This document shows positions 53,300-62,674 of a DNA stretch of 64,000 nucleotides, one piece after another. The number at the start of each line of letters is the position of its first letter. Within the stretch, counting starts at the first letter, position 1. The notes beneath the pieces were generated by a model. The model had not been told where the DNA came from. It made no database searches and worked only from the letters and a program-made list of their open reading frames with translations. The stretch is from contig NZ_JAFBDY010000015.1 in NCBI RefSeq assembly GCF_016908465.1, positions 26,209 to 90,208 on the forward strand, read 5' to 3'. Both the position numbers and the translations under genes were made by a program. Origin of the DNA: Lysinibacillus composti. Its GTDB lineage: Bacteria; Bacillota; Bacilli; Bacillales_A; Planococcaceae.

Positions 53300-54082
53300 T
53301 TACTTAACAAGTGCTGTCTTTGAGGCTTTTACAAGTGTTTCAATAGTTGCCCAATCGTTATTCGCTAAGCTATCTACGATTTTACTACCAACAATGACAC
53401 CGCTACAATATGAACCAAAATTCTTCACTTGTTCAGGTGTTGAAATACCAAAGCCAGCTAAGACAGGGGTATCTGTATAAGTTTGAATCGTTTTAAAATG
53501 TTCGGCAAGATCTTTTTGGAATGAAGAGCGAGCCCCTGTAATCCCATTTACCGTTACTGCATAAATAAAGCCTTCACTTGCCTTTGTTAATCGTTCAATA
53601 CGTTCTGGTGTACTTGTTAATGAAACAAGTTGGACAAGGTCAATCCCTCCATTTTTTAGGGCAGGATGGACAATATCACGTTCTTCAAGAGGCATATCTG
53701 GAATAATGACGCCACGGATTCCAGCTTTTTTAGCATCAATAGCAAATTTTTCAGTTCCATATGCAAGAATTGGGTTAAGATAAGTCATTGCTACAAGCGG
53801 AACAGTAATTTGTTCGGCAAAGCTTGAAAGTGTTTCGATAACCTTTCGTAAAGTCGTACCTTCTGCTAATGCGCGTTCACCAGCAGCTTGAATCGTAGGA
53901 CCATCTGCAACAGGATCTGTAAATGGAATCCCAACCTCAATTGCAGTTACACCTAGCTCTTGTAACTTAAGAATCGTTGGTTGTAAGTTTTCTAAACCAC
54001 CATCGCCCGCCATAATGTAGGGAACAAATGCTTTATCGCCTTGAGCTGTAGTAGCAAGTACTGCTTCTTTTAATTGACTCAT
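53300..54082 (-). CDS. trpA: Tryptophan synthase alpha subunit
   Basis: 260 residues, TIM barrel. [18 protein letters not shown] holds the catalytic Asp; [10 protein letters not shown] the first Glu/Asp region; [11 protein letters not shown] and [10 protein letters not shown] are further family motifs. It splits indole-glycerol phosphate to indole. It overlaps trpB by 4 bp (ATGA) with GGAGGTG upstream and is the last gene of trpDCFBA. Confidence 0.96.
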   Translation of the reverse strand: MSQLKEAVLATTAQGDKAFVPYIMAGDGGLENLQPTILKLQELGVTAIEVGIPFTDPVADGPTIQAAGERALAEGTTLRKVIETLSSFAEQITVPLVAMTYLNPILAYGTEKFAIDAKKAGIRGVIIPDMPLEERDIVHPALKNGGIDLVQLVSLTSTPERIERLTKASEGFIYAVTVNGITGARSSFQKDLAEHFKTIQTYTDTPVLAGFGISTPEQVKNFGSYCSGVIVGSKIVDSLANNDWATIETLVKASKTALVK

Positions 54083-55269
54083 CCTAAATCACCTCCAAAT
54101 GCCTCGTGAAATGTATGCACGTCTTTATCTCCACGACCTGATAAACAAACCACAAGAATCTCATCTTTTGACATTGTTTCTGCTAGCTTAGAAGCATAAT
54201 AAACTGCATGTGCACTTTCTAACGCAGGGAGAATGCCTTCAGTGCGGCAAAGCAACTTAACACCTTCTAATGCTTCTTCATCTGTTACAGTACCGTATGT
54301 TGCGCGGCCGATTTCATGAAGATAGCAGTGTTCTGGTCCAACACCAGGGTAGTCAAGGCCTGCAGAAATAGAATGTGCTTCTTGAACAAAACCGTCTTCA
54401 TCTTGTAATAAATACATAAAAGCACCGTGTAGGACACCAGTTTGCCCGCCTTGAATTGCCGCAGCGTGTTTACCTGTTTCGATTCCTTTTCCGGCAGCTT
54501 CCACACCGATTAAACTGACGTCTGAATCCTCAACAAACGGGTAAAACATTCCAATTGAATTACTTCCGCCACCAACGCAAGCGACAACCGTATTTGGAAG
54601 ACGATTTTCTAATGCTAAAATCTGTTCTCTTGTTTCATCACCAATCACACGCTGGAAGTCACGAACGATTGTAGGGAATGGGTGAGGGCCCATTGCTGAA
54701 CCTAAAATGTAATGAGTGTCTTCAATATTTGTTACCCAGTGGCGAAGCGCTTCGTTAACAGCATCTTTTAAAGTGGAAGAGCCAGAATCAACTGAAACTA
54801 CTTTAGTACCAAGTAACTCCATGCGGAAAACGTTTAACGCTTGTCGTTTGATGTCTTCAGCACCCATATAGACGATACATTCTAAGTCTAGTAATGCACA
54901 TGCTGTTGCCGTAGCCACACCATGTTGTCCTGCACCGGTTTCAGCTACAATCTTTTTCTTACCCATACGTTTTGCAAGTAATGCCTGACCAAGAGCGTTA
55001 TTGATTTTATGTGCACCAGTATGATTTAAATCTTCTCGTTTTAAATAGACTTTTGCACCGCCACAGTGTTCTGTTAAACGTTCCGCAAAGTAAAGTGGTG
55101 TTTCGCGACCTACATAATTTTTTAAATAATAACGAAGTTCGGTTTGGAAATCCTCGTCGTCTTTATATTGATCATAAGCTTCATCTAGTTCCTTTAAAGC
55201 TGTCATTAATGTTTCTGGAACAAATTGACCACCAAATCGGCCAAATCGACCTTTTACAGTTGTTGTCAT
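54079..55269 (-). CDS. trpB: Tryptophan synthase beta subunit
   Basis: 396 residues. The PLP lysine lies in [30 protein letters not shown] opens the protein and [15 protein letters not shown] binds the cofactor phosphate. It makes tryptophan from indole and serine with TrpA. AAGGAG precedes the ATG. This is the standard TrpB1 type. Confidence 0.97.
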   Translation of the reverse strand: MTTTVKGRFGRFGGQFVPETLMTALKELDEAYDQYKDDEDFQTELRYYLKNYVGRETPLYFAERLTEHCGGAKVYLKREDLNHTGAHKINNALGQALLAKRMGKKKIVAETGAGQHGVATATACALLDLECIVYMGAEDIKRQALNVFRMELLGTKVVSVDSGSSTLKDAVNEALRHWVTNIEDTHYILGSAMGPHPFPTIVRDFQRVIGDETREQILALENRLPNTVVACVGGGSNSIGMFYPFVEDSDVSLIGVEAAGKGIETGKHAAAIQGGQTGVLHGAFMYLLQDEDGFVQEAHSISAGLDYPGVGPEHCYLHEIGRATYGTVTDEEALEGVKLLCRTEGILPALESAHAVYYASKLAETMSKDEILVVCLSGRGDKDVHTFHEAFGGDLG

Positions 55270-55296
55270 GTAATTTTCACTCCTTTTTAATTGTTG

Positions 55297-55923
55297 TTAC
55301 GCTTTTAATGAAGAATGTTCTTTTTTTGCTGCTAAGATAAATTCTTTAATTAACTTACTGTCTTTCTGTCCATTACTTTCTACACCGCTTGAAACATCAA
55401 CACCAAAGGGGCAGACTTGCTCGATTGCACGACCCACATTTTCGCTATTTAACCCACCTGCAAGGATGATACGGTCTTTTGAAATCGAAAGCTGCTCTAA
55501 CAATGACCAGTCAAAGACGTTTCCGCTCCCACCTGAATAGTCAGTTCCAGGTGCATCAAATAAATAATAATCGACATCGTATTTACTTGCTTTTTCAACA
55601 TCCTCATAGCCACGAATAGAAAACGCCTTAATGGACGGGTAGCCCAATTTTTTAATAAACTCAGCATCTTCTGTACCGTGATATTGAACGTAATCAAGTC
55701 CAACTTTTTCTACCGCTTCACGTACTTCCTGTTCTGTTGGATTAACAAAAACTCCAACTCTTTTAACGTGAGGGGGAACTAGTATTGCTAAATCTGCAGC
55801 ACGTTCAACAGAAATTCTCCTTTTACTAGGGGCGAACATAAAACCAATCCAAGTAGCACCAGATTCTACGGCCGATTGCACATGTATTTCTTCTTTTAAA
55901 CCACAAATCTTTACATTTACCAT
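55297..55923 (-). CDS. trpF: Phosphoribosylanthranilate isomerase
   Basis: 208 residues, TIM barrel with VKICGLKEEIHVQSAVESGA (catalytic Cys), GVFVNP, VQYHGTED and LAGGLNSENV. It performs the Amadori rearrangement before TrpC. Its ATG lies one base after the trpC stop codon region with no strong ribosome site of its own, so translational coupling is likely. Confidence 0.95.
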   Translation of the reverse strand: MVNVKICGLKEEIHVQSAVESGATWIGFMFAPSKRRISVERAADLAILVPPHVKRVGVFVNPTEQEVREAVEKVGLDYVQYHGTEDAEFIKKLGYPSIKAFSIRGYEDVEKASKYDVDYYLFDAPGTDYSGGSGNVFDWSLLEQLSISKDRIILAGGLNSENVGRAIEQVCPFGVDVSSGVESNGQKDSKLIKEFILAAKKEHSSLKA

Positions 55924-55926
55924 TAA

Positions 55927-56718
55927 TTACTTCACGACACTTTCAGTAAGAGGAACTTGGAAGGATCTTAATGTTTCTTCAACTGTTCCGCTTCGCATTA
56001 GGGATTCTCCTACTAATACACCACGTGCACCGACACTAGCTACACGAGTTGCATCTTTCGAATTCCAAATACCACTTTCACTAATAAAAGCAATGTCTGG
56101 AATAGAGTTAATGCGTTCAGCTAGTTGTTCCGTTTGAGCTAAGTCTACATTAAATGTTTTTAAATCACGGTTATTAACACCGATAATTTTCGGTTGAATG
56201 GCTAAAGCGCGTTCAAGTTCTTCGGCATTATGTACTTCAACTAGAACGTCTAACTTTAAATTCGTTGCGTAGTCGTATAGCGATTTTAGATTTTTATCAT
56301 CCAGTGCTGCGACAATGAGAAGTACAACGGATGCACCTGCTGCTTTTGCATAATCAATTTGAACTGGATCCATTACAAAATCCTTACAAAGAACCGGGAT
56401 GTCAACTGTATTTGCAACGTTTGCCAAGTCTTCAAAAGAACCTTTAAAGAACTTTTCTTCTGTCAGTACTGAAATACAAATGGCACCTGCATTTTCATAT
56501 TTTTTTGCTTGTTCTATTGGATCTGCACCTTCAGCGATGAGTCCTTTTGAAGGTGAAGCGCGTTTCATCTCTGAAATAATTTGAAGCGTATTTGTTTTCC
56601 GCAATGCATCATATAAAGAAACACGTTTTTTTTGCTGAATATTAAATTTAGGCTCATTCTCATTCATTGAAGGTAGAAGTGTTGCTTTGTGATCTAAGAT
56701 TTTTTGTAAGATAGTCAT
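55927..56718 (-). CDS. trpC: Indole-3-glycerol phosphate synthase
   Basis: 263 residues, TIM barrel. ISEMKRASPSKG (catalytic Lys), VLCKDFVMD, GVNNRDLKTFNVDL and ISESGIWNSKD are all present. It closes the indole ring. The ATG overlaps the trpD stop (ATGA), with AAAGGAG upstream. Confidence 0.96.
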   Translation of the reverse strand: MTILQKILDHKATLLPSMNENEPKFNIQQKKRVSLYDALRKTNTLQIISEMKRASPSKGLIAEGADPIEQAKKYENAGAICISVLTEEKFFKGSFEDLANVANTVDIPVLCKDFVMDPVQIDYAKAAGASVVLLIVAALDDKNLKSLYDYATNLKLDVLVEVHNAEELERALAIQPKIIGVNNRDLKTFNVDLAQTEQLAERINSIPDIAFISESGIWNSKDATRVASVGARGVLVGESLMRSGTVEETLRSFQVPLTESVVK

Positions 56719-57752
56719 AGTGCTGTACGCTCCTTTAAAAGTTCTTGGCTAAATTCAATCACTGCATCAAGCTTTGTTAGTGCGCGGCCTGATAGAATAC
56801 TTTCTCGTGCGATGTCAACACCGTCTTTAATTGTTTCGGCAATACCATATGCGAAGAAACCTAGCGCTGAATTTAATAACACCGCATCAAAGTATGCACT
56901 TTCTTTTCCTTTTAATAATTCTCTTAAAATAACTGCATTTTCCTCTGGTGATCCTCCACGAAGTGCAGACACAGGGGCAGGGGATAAACCAAGATCGTCA
57001 AGATTTAATGTGAAAGGTGTAATTTCGCCATTTTCAAGTAGGGCTATTTTATTGCCATTATCAAGAGAAGCTTCATCCATGCCTTGTGTTCCCGAAACGA
57101 CAACTGCACGTTCACGACCTAAAATACGTAATACGTCTGCGTAATCAGTAACAAGTTCAGGACGATTAATGCCGACAATTTGTGTCGTCAAGTTTACAGG
57201 GTTTGTTAATGGACCTACCATATTAAAAATTGTTGTTTTTCCGATCTCTCTACGAATCTCACCTATCCGTTTTAGTTTAGGATGTACGTTCGGCGCATAA
57301 AGGAAAGTGATTCCTTCTTGCTTAAGTAAATTGATTGAATCCTGGGTAGTAAATTCAGTATGAATACCTAGAGCCTGTAACACATCTGAACTACCTGAAC
57401 TACTTGAAATTTTTCGGTTACCATGTTTCGTAACAGATACACCATTTGCCGCAAGGACAATAGCAGATGTTGTACTAATGTTAAAGGTTTTTAATCCATC
57501 TCCACCTGTACCGCAGTTATCAATATATTTTCCTTCGGGAACAGGTACAGTTAAGGCATGTGACTTCATAACAGTTGCAAGTGCTGCGATTTCATCAGCC
57601 GTTTCACCTTTAGAACTTAAAGCTAGTAAAAAATCTTTAATATCTTCTTTTGGCGTTTCTTCGTTAAATACTAGTTCACATGCATTAACCATTTCTTCAA
57701 AGGCCAAATTTTCATTTTGTTTCACTTGATTTGTAAAGAATTGAATATTCAT
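56715..57752 (-). CDS. trpD: Anthranilate phosphoribosyltransferase
   Basis: 345 residues. DNCGTGGDGLKTFNIST is the phosphoribosyl-diphosphate loop, KHGNRKISSSSGSSDVLQALG follows, and VGPLTNP is the anthranilate site. The ATG at 57752 has AGGAGG nine bases upstream. It is the first gene of the operon; trpE and trpG, which make anthranilate, are not upstream as in most Bacillales, but replaced by a repeat and a T-box leader. Confidence 0.96.
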   Translation of the reverse strand: MNIQFFTNQVKQNENLAFEEMVNACELVFNEETPKEDIKDFLLALSSKGETADEIAALATVMKSHALTVPVPEGKYIDNCGTGGDGLKTFNISTTSAIVLAANGVSVTKHGNRKISSSSGSSDVLQALGIHTEFTTQDSINLLKQEGITFLYAPNVHPKLKRIGEIRREIGKTTIFNMVGPLTNPVNLTTQIVGINRPELVTDYADVLRILGRERAVVVSGTQGMDEASLDNGNKIALLENGEITPFTLNLDDLGLSPAPVSALRGGSPEENAVILRELLKGKESAYFDAVLLNSALGFFAYGIAETIKDGVDIARESILSGRALTKLDAVIEFSQELLKERTAL

Positions 57753-57784
57753 CTCTTTTATCCTCCTAAAAGTTAGTAGAGGTT

Positions 57785-57928
57785 TAGACAAGTGAGAAAA
57801 GTGGAGCGCGTTTGCCGAGCCGCGACAAGCGCTGGAAACTTCCGAGAATCATGCTTGCATGCGTAGGAGGAAGTTGAAGCGACCTCGAGCGGCTAACGTG
57901 CGCAACTAGACAAGTGAGAAAAGTGGAG
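57785..57928. repeat. Palindromic repeat flanked by 22-bp direct repeats, in the trp leader
   Basis: The same 22 bases (starting TAGACAAGTGAG, ending GTGGAG) occur at 57785-57806 and 57907-57928. Between them is a GC-rich imperfect hairpin with AACTTCC/GGAAGTT (57837-57843 with 57869-57875) and outer GCGCGTTTGCCG/CGGCTAACGTGCGC pairing. It lies between the T-box terminator and the trpD ribosome site, so it is in the operon's transcript. Confidence 0.75.
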
Positions 57929-57947
57929 AAGTGGTCAATTTTTAGAT

Positions 57948-58311
57948 AAAAAAAGTCCTCTACAAAAGGGATTACCTTTTGTAGAGGACGATTTGCTACC
58001 GCGTTGCCACCTCTATTGAAGTAAGACTAGTTACTTCCACTTGGTGTGTTTAACCAAATAGAGATCAGTTAAAACACTTCCTTATAACGTAGGAAAGACG
58101 TCAGCTAACAAACGCCAGCTGCTCTCATAAGACCCATTCACGAAAATGAATGCACTAGTTTCCACCATCCACTAGCTCTCTTTGCCATTCACTTTTCACT
58201 ACTATTCTTATTCATCAATTTTTCTCAGCTATTCTCATCTAAACTAGGCTCATCTTGCTCAAACGGTGGTTACGCTACCGTAACCTGCTACCGTATCCGA
58301 ACAATTAATTA
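57948..58311 (-). promoter_or_regulatory. Tryptophan T-box riboswitch with terminator
   Basis: Leader RNA on the minus strand. Stem I apical region reads GGATGGTGGAAACTAG. The specifier side reads GAA-UGG-GUC (UGG at 58136-58134), a Trp codon. The T-box sequence AGAGGTGGCAACGCGGTAGC (58016 downward) would pair with the tRNA end. The terminator GTCCTCTACAAAAGG/CCTTTTGTAGAGGAC (57955-57989) is followed by seven T. Uncharged tRNA-Trp would stabilise the antiterminator and allow trpDCFBA transcription. An extra hairpin GGTTACG/CGTAACC (58285-58268) stands before Stem I. Confidence 0.9.
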
Positions 58312-58317
58312 ACTATG

Positions 58318-58346
58318 ATTGTAAACTTAAACTTTTTCATTGTCAA
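58318..58346 (-). promoter_or_regulatory. trp operon promoter
   Basis: TTGACA (58346-58341) and TACAAT (58323-58318), spacing exactly 17 bp, on the minus strand upstream of the T-box; transcription should start near 58311. Confidence 0.85.
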
Positions 58347-58423
58347 TGTTTTCAGAATATAATTCACCTTTGCTAACTAATCTATGAAGTTGGTGTTATA
58401 GATATGTATGTTCCATTTAAATG

Positions 58424-58452
58424 AAAAACCGAGAACAAAATTTGTTCTCGGC
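58424..58452 (-). terminator. queT terminator
   Basis: GCCGAGAACAAA and TTTGTTCTCGG pair over 11-12 bp with a 2-base centre; T run on the minus strand. Confidence 0.88.
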
Positions 58453-58459
58453 TTATACG

Positions 58460-58942
58460 TTAAATTAAATCTTTGAAATTTAAACGTTTGTTTAATAGGT
58501 GGAAAATTGGTACACCTACAGCTAACACAACGAACTCTCCAACAGCACATGTAAACCATGTCCATAAGAATGGTAATTCAAGTGCAAGGTTTAGTTCAAA
58601 CGCAATGATAAACATCGTACAAGTAAATAGGAATGAATTGATGATCATGCGTATTATTGTGTTTTTCACAAACTTACAAATCAAAATAAAGATTGTAAGA
58701 GTGATAATGGAATGCCCGACCCCAAACACTAAATCGTATAGCCCAAGTGGGGAAAAGAGATTCGCAATAAAAACACCTAATATAACGCCTAGCATGTAGC
58801 GTGGGTTAAATGCAACTAAATGGTTAAACATTTCGGATACACGGAATTGAATCTCTGTAAAACCAAATGGTGCTACAAGCATTGTAACGGCGATATAAAG
58901 GGCTGCAATAATCCCTGTTGTTGCTAAAAATTTTACCTTCAT
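58460..58942 (-). CDS. queT: QueT-family queuosine precursor transporter
   Basis: 160 residues, five membrane helices, QueT family: EIQFRVSEMFNHLVAFNP and SPLGLYDLVFGVGHSIITL are its conserved blocks. QueT is an S component of an ECF transporter thought to import preQ1 or preQ0 for tRNA queuosine. The preQ1 riboswitch directly before it supports this. The ribosome site GGAG is inside the riboswitch. Confidence 0.93.
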   Translation of the reverse strand: MKVKFLATTGIIAALYIAVTMLVAPFGFTEIQFRVSEMFNHLVAFNPRYMLGVILGVFIANLFSPLGLYDLVFGVGHSIITLTIFILICKFVKNTIIRMIINSFLFTCTMFIIAFELNLALELPFLWTWFTCAVGEFVVLAVGVPIFHLLNKRLNFKDLI

Positions 58943-58950
58943 ATTATATG

Positions 58951-58990
58951 CTCCTTAGTTTTTTTTCGTGGGATGGTTTCGAACCACGGT
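58951..58990 (-). promoter_or_regulatory. PreQ1-I riboswitch upstream of queT
   Basis: The minus-strand RNA reads CGTGGTTCGAAACC, then ATCCCACGAAAAAAAACTAA and GGAG. It forms the P1 hairpin GTGG/CCAC and the A-rich tail with CUA that pairs into the loop in preQ1-I aptamers. The ribosome site abuts the tail, so control is probably translational. Confidence 0.85.
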
Positions 58991-59245
58991 GAAAGCACAC
59001 AAGAGATTATATTAACATAGCTATATAGGTATGTCAAAAAGACTAGTTGAACTGGTGGAGAAAAATAATAATATGATGAAATTATTGGGAATAAGAAATA
59101 ATTCAAAAAAATTCACAGTATTTTCATTTTATTAAAATAACTTTTGTTCACTACAGTTCCTAGCTGTTTAGCGATTTAAAGTGACAAATTAATATTGTAA
59201 ATGTAATAAAACATAAATCTAGTATTCAGAACATTCTTATTGTTA
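58991..59245. other. Gene-free AT-rich stretch between queT and the ABC transporter
   Basis: About 250 AT-rich bases that should hold the queT promoter. No ORF with a ribosome site, and no T-box motif was found. Confidence 0.5.
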
Positions 59246-59274
59246 TTGACTACGAGACTTTAGACATGTATTAT
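59246..59274 (+). promoter_or_regulatory. Promoter of the TrpXYZ-like operon
   Basis: TTGACT (59246-59251) and TATTAT (59269-59274), spacing 17 bp. The 90-base leader has a hairpin GAATAGT/ACTATTC but is too short for a T-box. Confidence 0.75.
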
Positions 59275-59367
59275 AGCGGTAAACTCGCACTTTTGTAAGA
59301 ATAGTTACACAATTCAAAACTATTCGACCGGAGTTGTAGATTCATAGGATTATATGGGGGGAAAAGA

Positions 59368-60387
59368 ATGAAGAATAATATGAAAAAATTATCATTTCTA
59401 CTATTCGGTTTAGTACTTTTACTAGCTGCATGTAGTGGCGGCGGTTCTGAAACGTCAACTGAAACAGAATCAAATTCAACAGGTGGCGAAGCAACAACTG
59501 AGGAATCTAAATCATTTAAAGTTGGGATTACACAAATTGTTGAACACCCATCTTTAGATGCAGCAACTGATGGTTTTAAAGCAGCTCTTGAAGAGTCTGG
59601 ATTAGATGTAGAGTTTGTAGAAAAGAATGCTCAAAACGATCAAAGTATGAATACAACAATTGCACAAGGCTTAGTAAGTGAAGGAGTAGATCTAATTTTT
59701 GCCAACTCAACTCCTTCTGCACAAGCTGCTAAAAGTGCAACAGCAGATATTCCAATCCTATTCACATCTGTAACGGATGCTGTTGGTGCTGAATTAATTG
59801 AATCAATGGACGCACCAGGTGGAAATGTTACAGGTACAGTTGATTTACACCCAGATACAATTGCCAATACAGTAGCGTTCTTAAAAGATGAGTTAGGCGC
59901 TAAAAAAGTAGGGACAGTTTATAACACTGGTGAGCAAAACTCAGTAGCACAAGTTAAACAAGTGAAAGCATTATTAGAAGAAGCTGGCATTGAGCTAGTA
60001 GAAGCTGCTGTTTCAACTTCAGCTGAAGTAAAAACTGCTACAGAATCATTAGTAGGACAAGTAGATTCATTCTACATCATTACAGATAATACAGTTGTAT
60101 CAGCTCTTGAGTCTGTAATTGATGTTGCAAATTCAAATCAACTTCCAGTAATGGTAGGAGAATTAGATTCTGTTAAACGTGGTGGATTAGGTGCTTATGG
60201 TTTTGAGTACTATGATATCGGTTACGAAGCAGGTCAAATGGCTGTCAAAATTTTAAAAGGGGAAGCTACACCTTCTGAAATTCCAGCTGCATATCCAGCG
60301 AATTTAAAATTATTAATTAACAAAGCGACTGCAGATACTTTAGGTCTTGAAATAAAAGACTCTTGGAACGCAGAAGTAGCAGAATAA
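59368..60387 (+). CDS. trpX: ABC transporter substrate-binding lipoprotein (TrpX-like)
   Basis: 339 residues. The signal ends in LLAACSGGG with lipidated Cys22, followed by a Ser/Thr/Glu linker. The mature part has VGITQIVEHPSLDAATDGF, DLIFANSTPSAQA and DVHPD-like TVDLHPDTIANTV, typical of the ABC_sub_bind family that includes the predicted tryptophan binder TrpX. Adjacent trp synthesis genes support a tryptophan role, but relatives bind other ligands. GGGGGG precedes the ATG. First gene of a three-gene operon. Confidence 0.8.
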   Translation: MKNNMKKLSFLLFGLVLLLAACSGGGSETSTETESNSTGGEATTEESKSFKVGITQIVEHPSLDAATDGFKAALEESGLDVEFVEKNAQNDQSMNTTIAQGLVSEGVDLIFANSTPSAQAAKSATADIPILFTSVTDAVGAELIESMDAPGGNVTGTVDLHPDTIANTVAFLKDELGAKKVGTVYNTGEQNSVAQVKQVKALLEEAGIELVEAAVSTSAEVKTATESLVGQVDSFYIITDNTVVSALESVIDVANSNQLPVMVGELDSVKRGGLGAYGFEYYDIGYEAGQMAVKILKGEATPSEIPAAYPANLKLLINKATADTLGLEIKDSWNAEVAE

Positions 60388-60472
60388 AACAAATCCACAG
60401 GTTATGTGACAAAAGCTATTGTACACATATTCAGTAAGCAAACTAGATTAATAAATTAGGAGATGATTCAAC

Positions 60473-61501
60473 ATGTTGTTTACAGCATTGTTCGGTTCAG
60501 TTGAGCAAGGAATCATCTATGCAATTATGGCACTCGGAGTGTACCTAACATTCCGAGTGTTAGATTTTCCGGATTTAACGGTTGATGGCAGCTTTGTAAC
60601 AGGTGCAGCTACAGCAGCAATGATGATTGTGTTAGGCTACCACCCGATACTAGCTACTATAACGGCAATTGTTGCTGGATTTATTGCAGGATGTATGACT
60701 GGACTTTTACACACCAAGGGAAAAATAAATCCACTTCTTTCAGGGATTTTAATGATGATTGCTTTATATTCAATTAATTTAAGAATTATGGGGTTAACTG
60801 CAGAAAATGCAATTGTACGCCCAAACATTCCACTTTTAAATTCTGATACAGTTTTTACACAGTTCCAAAGTTTTTGGGGCAATCTTGGGATCGATACAGC
60901 ATTAACGGATTTTTTAAAAAATACGTTAGGATTAAAAACAGCACCTTCAACTTGGGGGACTATTATAATAGTGTTAATCATAACGCTAGCAATTAAATTT
61001 ATTGCAGATTGGTTCTTAAAAACGGAAGTTGGGTTAGCGATTCGTGCAACTGGTGACAATAAACGAATGATTCGAAGCTTCTCTGCGAACACAGATACTT
61101 TAATTGTGTTAGGACTCGGACTATCAAATGCCTTAGTTGCATTTTCTGGAGCTTTAATCGCTCAATATTCAAAATTTGCCGATGTTAATATGGGGATTGG
61201 GATGATCGTAATCGGTCTGGCATCCGTTATTATCGGTGAAGCAATTTTCGGAACAAAGACGATTTTCCGTACAACATTAGCGGTTGTAGCTGGGGCGATC
61301 ATTTATCGTATTATTTACGCTGTTGCATTACGTATTGAATGGTTAGATACAGGGGATATGAAATTAATTACGGCGGTCATCGTAATCTTAGCTCTTGTAA
61401 TACCTCAAGTTTTAGAAAAACAACGTGAAAAGAAACGTAAAGCAAAAAGACGAATTGAACGACAACATGAATTAGCGCAAGGGGGGAATCGCCTTGCTTA
61501 A
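60473..61501 (+). CDS. trpY: ABC transporter permease (TrpY-like)
   Basis: 342 residues, about nine membrane helices. LYAIMALGVYLTFRVLDFPD-like opening (IIYAIMALGVYLTFRVLDF) and FPDLTVDGSFVTGAA are typical of the branched-chain-like permeases that accompany ABC_sub_bind proteins. The tail is strongly basic (EKQREKKRKAKRRIERQ). AGGAG precedes the ATG. It overlaps the ATPase gene by 8 bp. Confidence 0.82.
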   Translation: MLFTALFGSVEQGIIYAIMALGVYLTFRVLDFPDLTVDGSFVTGAATAAMMIVLGYHPILATITAIVAGFIAGCMTGLLHTKGKINPLLSGILMMIALYSINLRIMGLTAENAIVRPNIPLLNSDTVFTQFQSFWGNLGIDTALTDFLKNTLGLKTAPSTWGTIIIVLIITLAIKFIADWFLKTEVGLAIRATGDNKRMIRSFSANTDTLIVLGLGLSNALVAFSGALIAQYSKFADVNMGIGMIVIGLASVIIGEAIFGTKTIFRTTLAVVAGAIIYRIIYAVALRIEWLDTGDMKLITAVIVILALVIPQVLEKQREKKRKAKRRIERQHELAQGGNRLA

Positions 61502-62288
61502 GTTAGAGGGAATCAACAAAATTTTTAACGAAGGTACACCAGATGAAAAAATCGCTTTAGATAATATTAATCTTCATTTAGCGCCTGGTGACTTCGTAAC
61601 CATTATTGGTAGTAATGGTGCTGGTAAATCAACTATGATGAATATGATTTCAGGTGCATTAACTCCTGACTTCGGAAGCGTAACGATTGCCGATCAAGAA
61701 GTTACAAGATTACCAGAGTATAAGCGTTCAAAATATATCGGACGTGTATTCCAAGATCCAATGGCCGGTACAGCACCTACCATGACAATTGAAGAAAATT
61801 TAGCGATTGCTTATTCTAGAAATACAAAGCGTGGGTTACGAGGGGGAGTAAGTCGTTCGAGAAAAGACTTCTTTAGAACTTCATTAGAAAAACTGCATTT
61901 GAATTTAGAAAATCGCTTAAACGCAAAAGTTGGAATGTTATCTGGAGGTGAACGACAAGCTTTATCTTTACTAATGGCTACGTTCACAAGACCTGCCATT
62001 CTATTACTAGATGAACATACGGCAGCGCTAGACCCATCTCGTGCAGAGTTAATTACAAACTTAACGAAACAACTAGTTGAAGAAAACCAACTAACAACGT
62101 TAATGGTAACTCACAATATGCAACAAGCAATTGACTTAGGAAATCGCCTCATCATGATGGATAAAGGCCAAATCATTCTATCAATTGATGAAGAGAAGAA
62201 ACCAAACTTAACCATCCCAGACCTAATGGCCGAATTCGAAAACATTCGAGGAGAAAAAATGAACTCCGACCGAGCGTTGCTAGGCTAA
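61494..62288 (+). CDS. trpZ: ABC transporter ATPase (TrpZ-like)
   Basis: 264 residues. Walker A GSNGAGKSTMMN, Q-loop RVFQDPMAGTAPTMTIEEN, signature MLSGGERQALSLLMA and Walker B ILLLDEHTAALDP (His in place of the usual Pro, common in this subfamily). The start is TTG inside the end of the permease gene with GGGGGG upstream. It energises the TrpX/TrpY transporter. Confidence 0.85.
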   Translation: MLKLEGINKIFNEGTPDEKIALDNINLHLAPGDFVTIIGSNGAGKSTMMNMISGALTPDFGSVTIADQEVTRLPEYKRSKYIGRVFQDPMAGTAPTMTIEENLAIAYSRNTKRGLRGGVSRSRKDFFRTSLEKLHLNLENRLNAKVGMLSGGERQALSLLMATFTRPAILLLDEHTAALDPSRAELITNLTKQLVEENQLTTLMVTHNMQQAIDLGNRLIMMDKGQIILSIDEEKKPNLTIPDLMAEFENIRGEKMNSDRALLG

Positions 62289-62301
62289 CAACATCAAGAC
62301 T

Positions 62302-62334
62302 AGAGACCACATTTGAAATCGTGGTCTCTTTTTA
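62302..62334 (+). terminator. Terminator of the TrpXYZ-like operon
   Basis: AGAGACCAC and GTGGTCTCT form a 9-bp perfect stem with a 10-base loop and five T. Confidence 0.92.
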
Positions 62335-62670
62335 TTTGGCGTATAGGACAGTTTAAATTAAGAAGGATAACCTCTCCGGCAAACACGAAGTTGGTCACAA
62401 AGTCGTTCCCACAAAAACATTTTGCAACGACAAAACTGTAGGAGCTGGAAGGGGTGGTTTAATAGTCTTTCTATAGAAAATGTGAAAGTTTTATTTTGAA
62501 AACGAGGGTGATTACGAGTTGATCGTGCCTCTGTTAGTTTTATTAGGAATTTAATAGTTGGAATGAAGATGAAAATAGAATTGTTGGTGTAGTAAATGGT
62601 TGCAAAACCAATTTTTATGAATTTGCAATAAAATGATAATGGGTATTAAGATTGGGGGGCAAGGAGGGGG
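62335..62670. other. Gene-free stretch before the NERD gene
   Basis: About 335 bases with no credible ORF, terminator or known RNA motif; it should contain the promoter of the NERD-domain gene. Confidence 0.45.
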
Positions 62671-62674
62671 TTTA

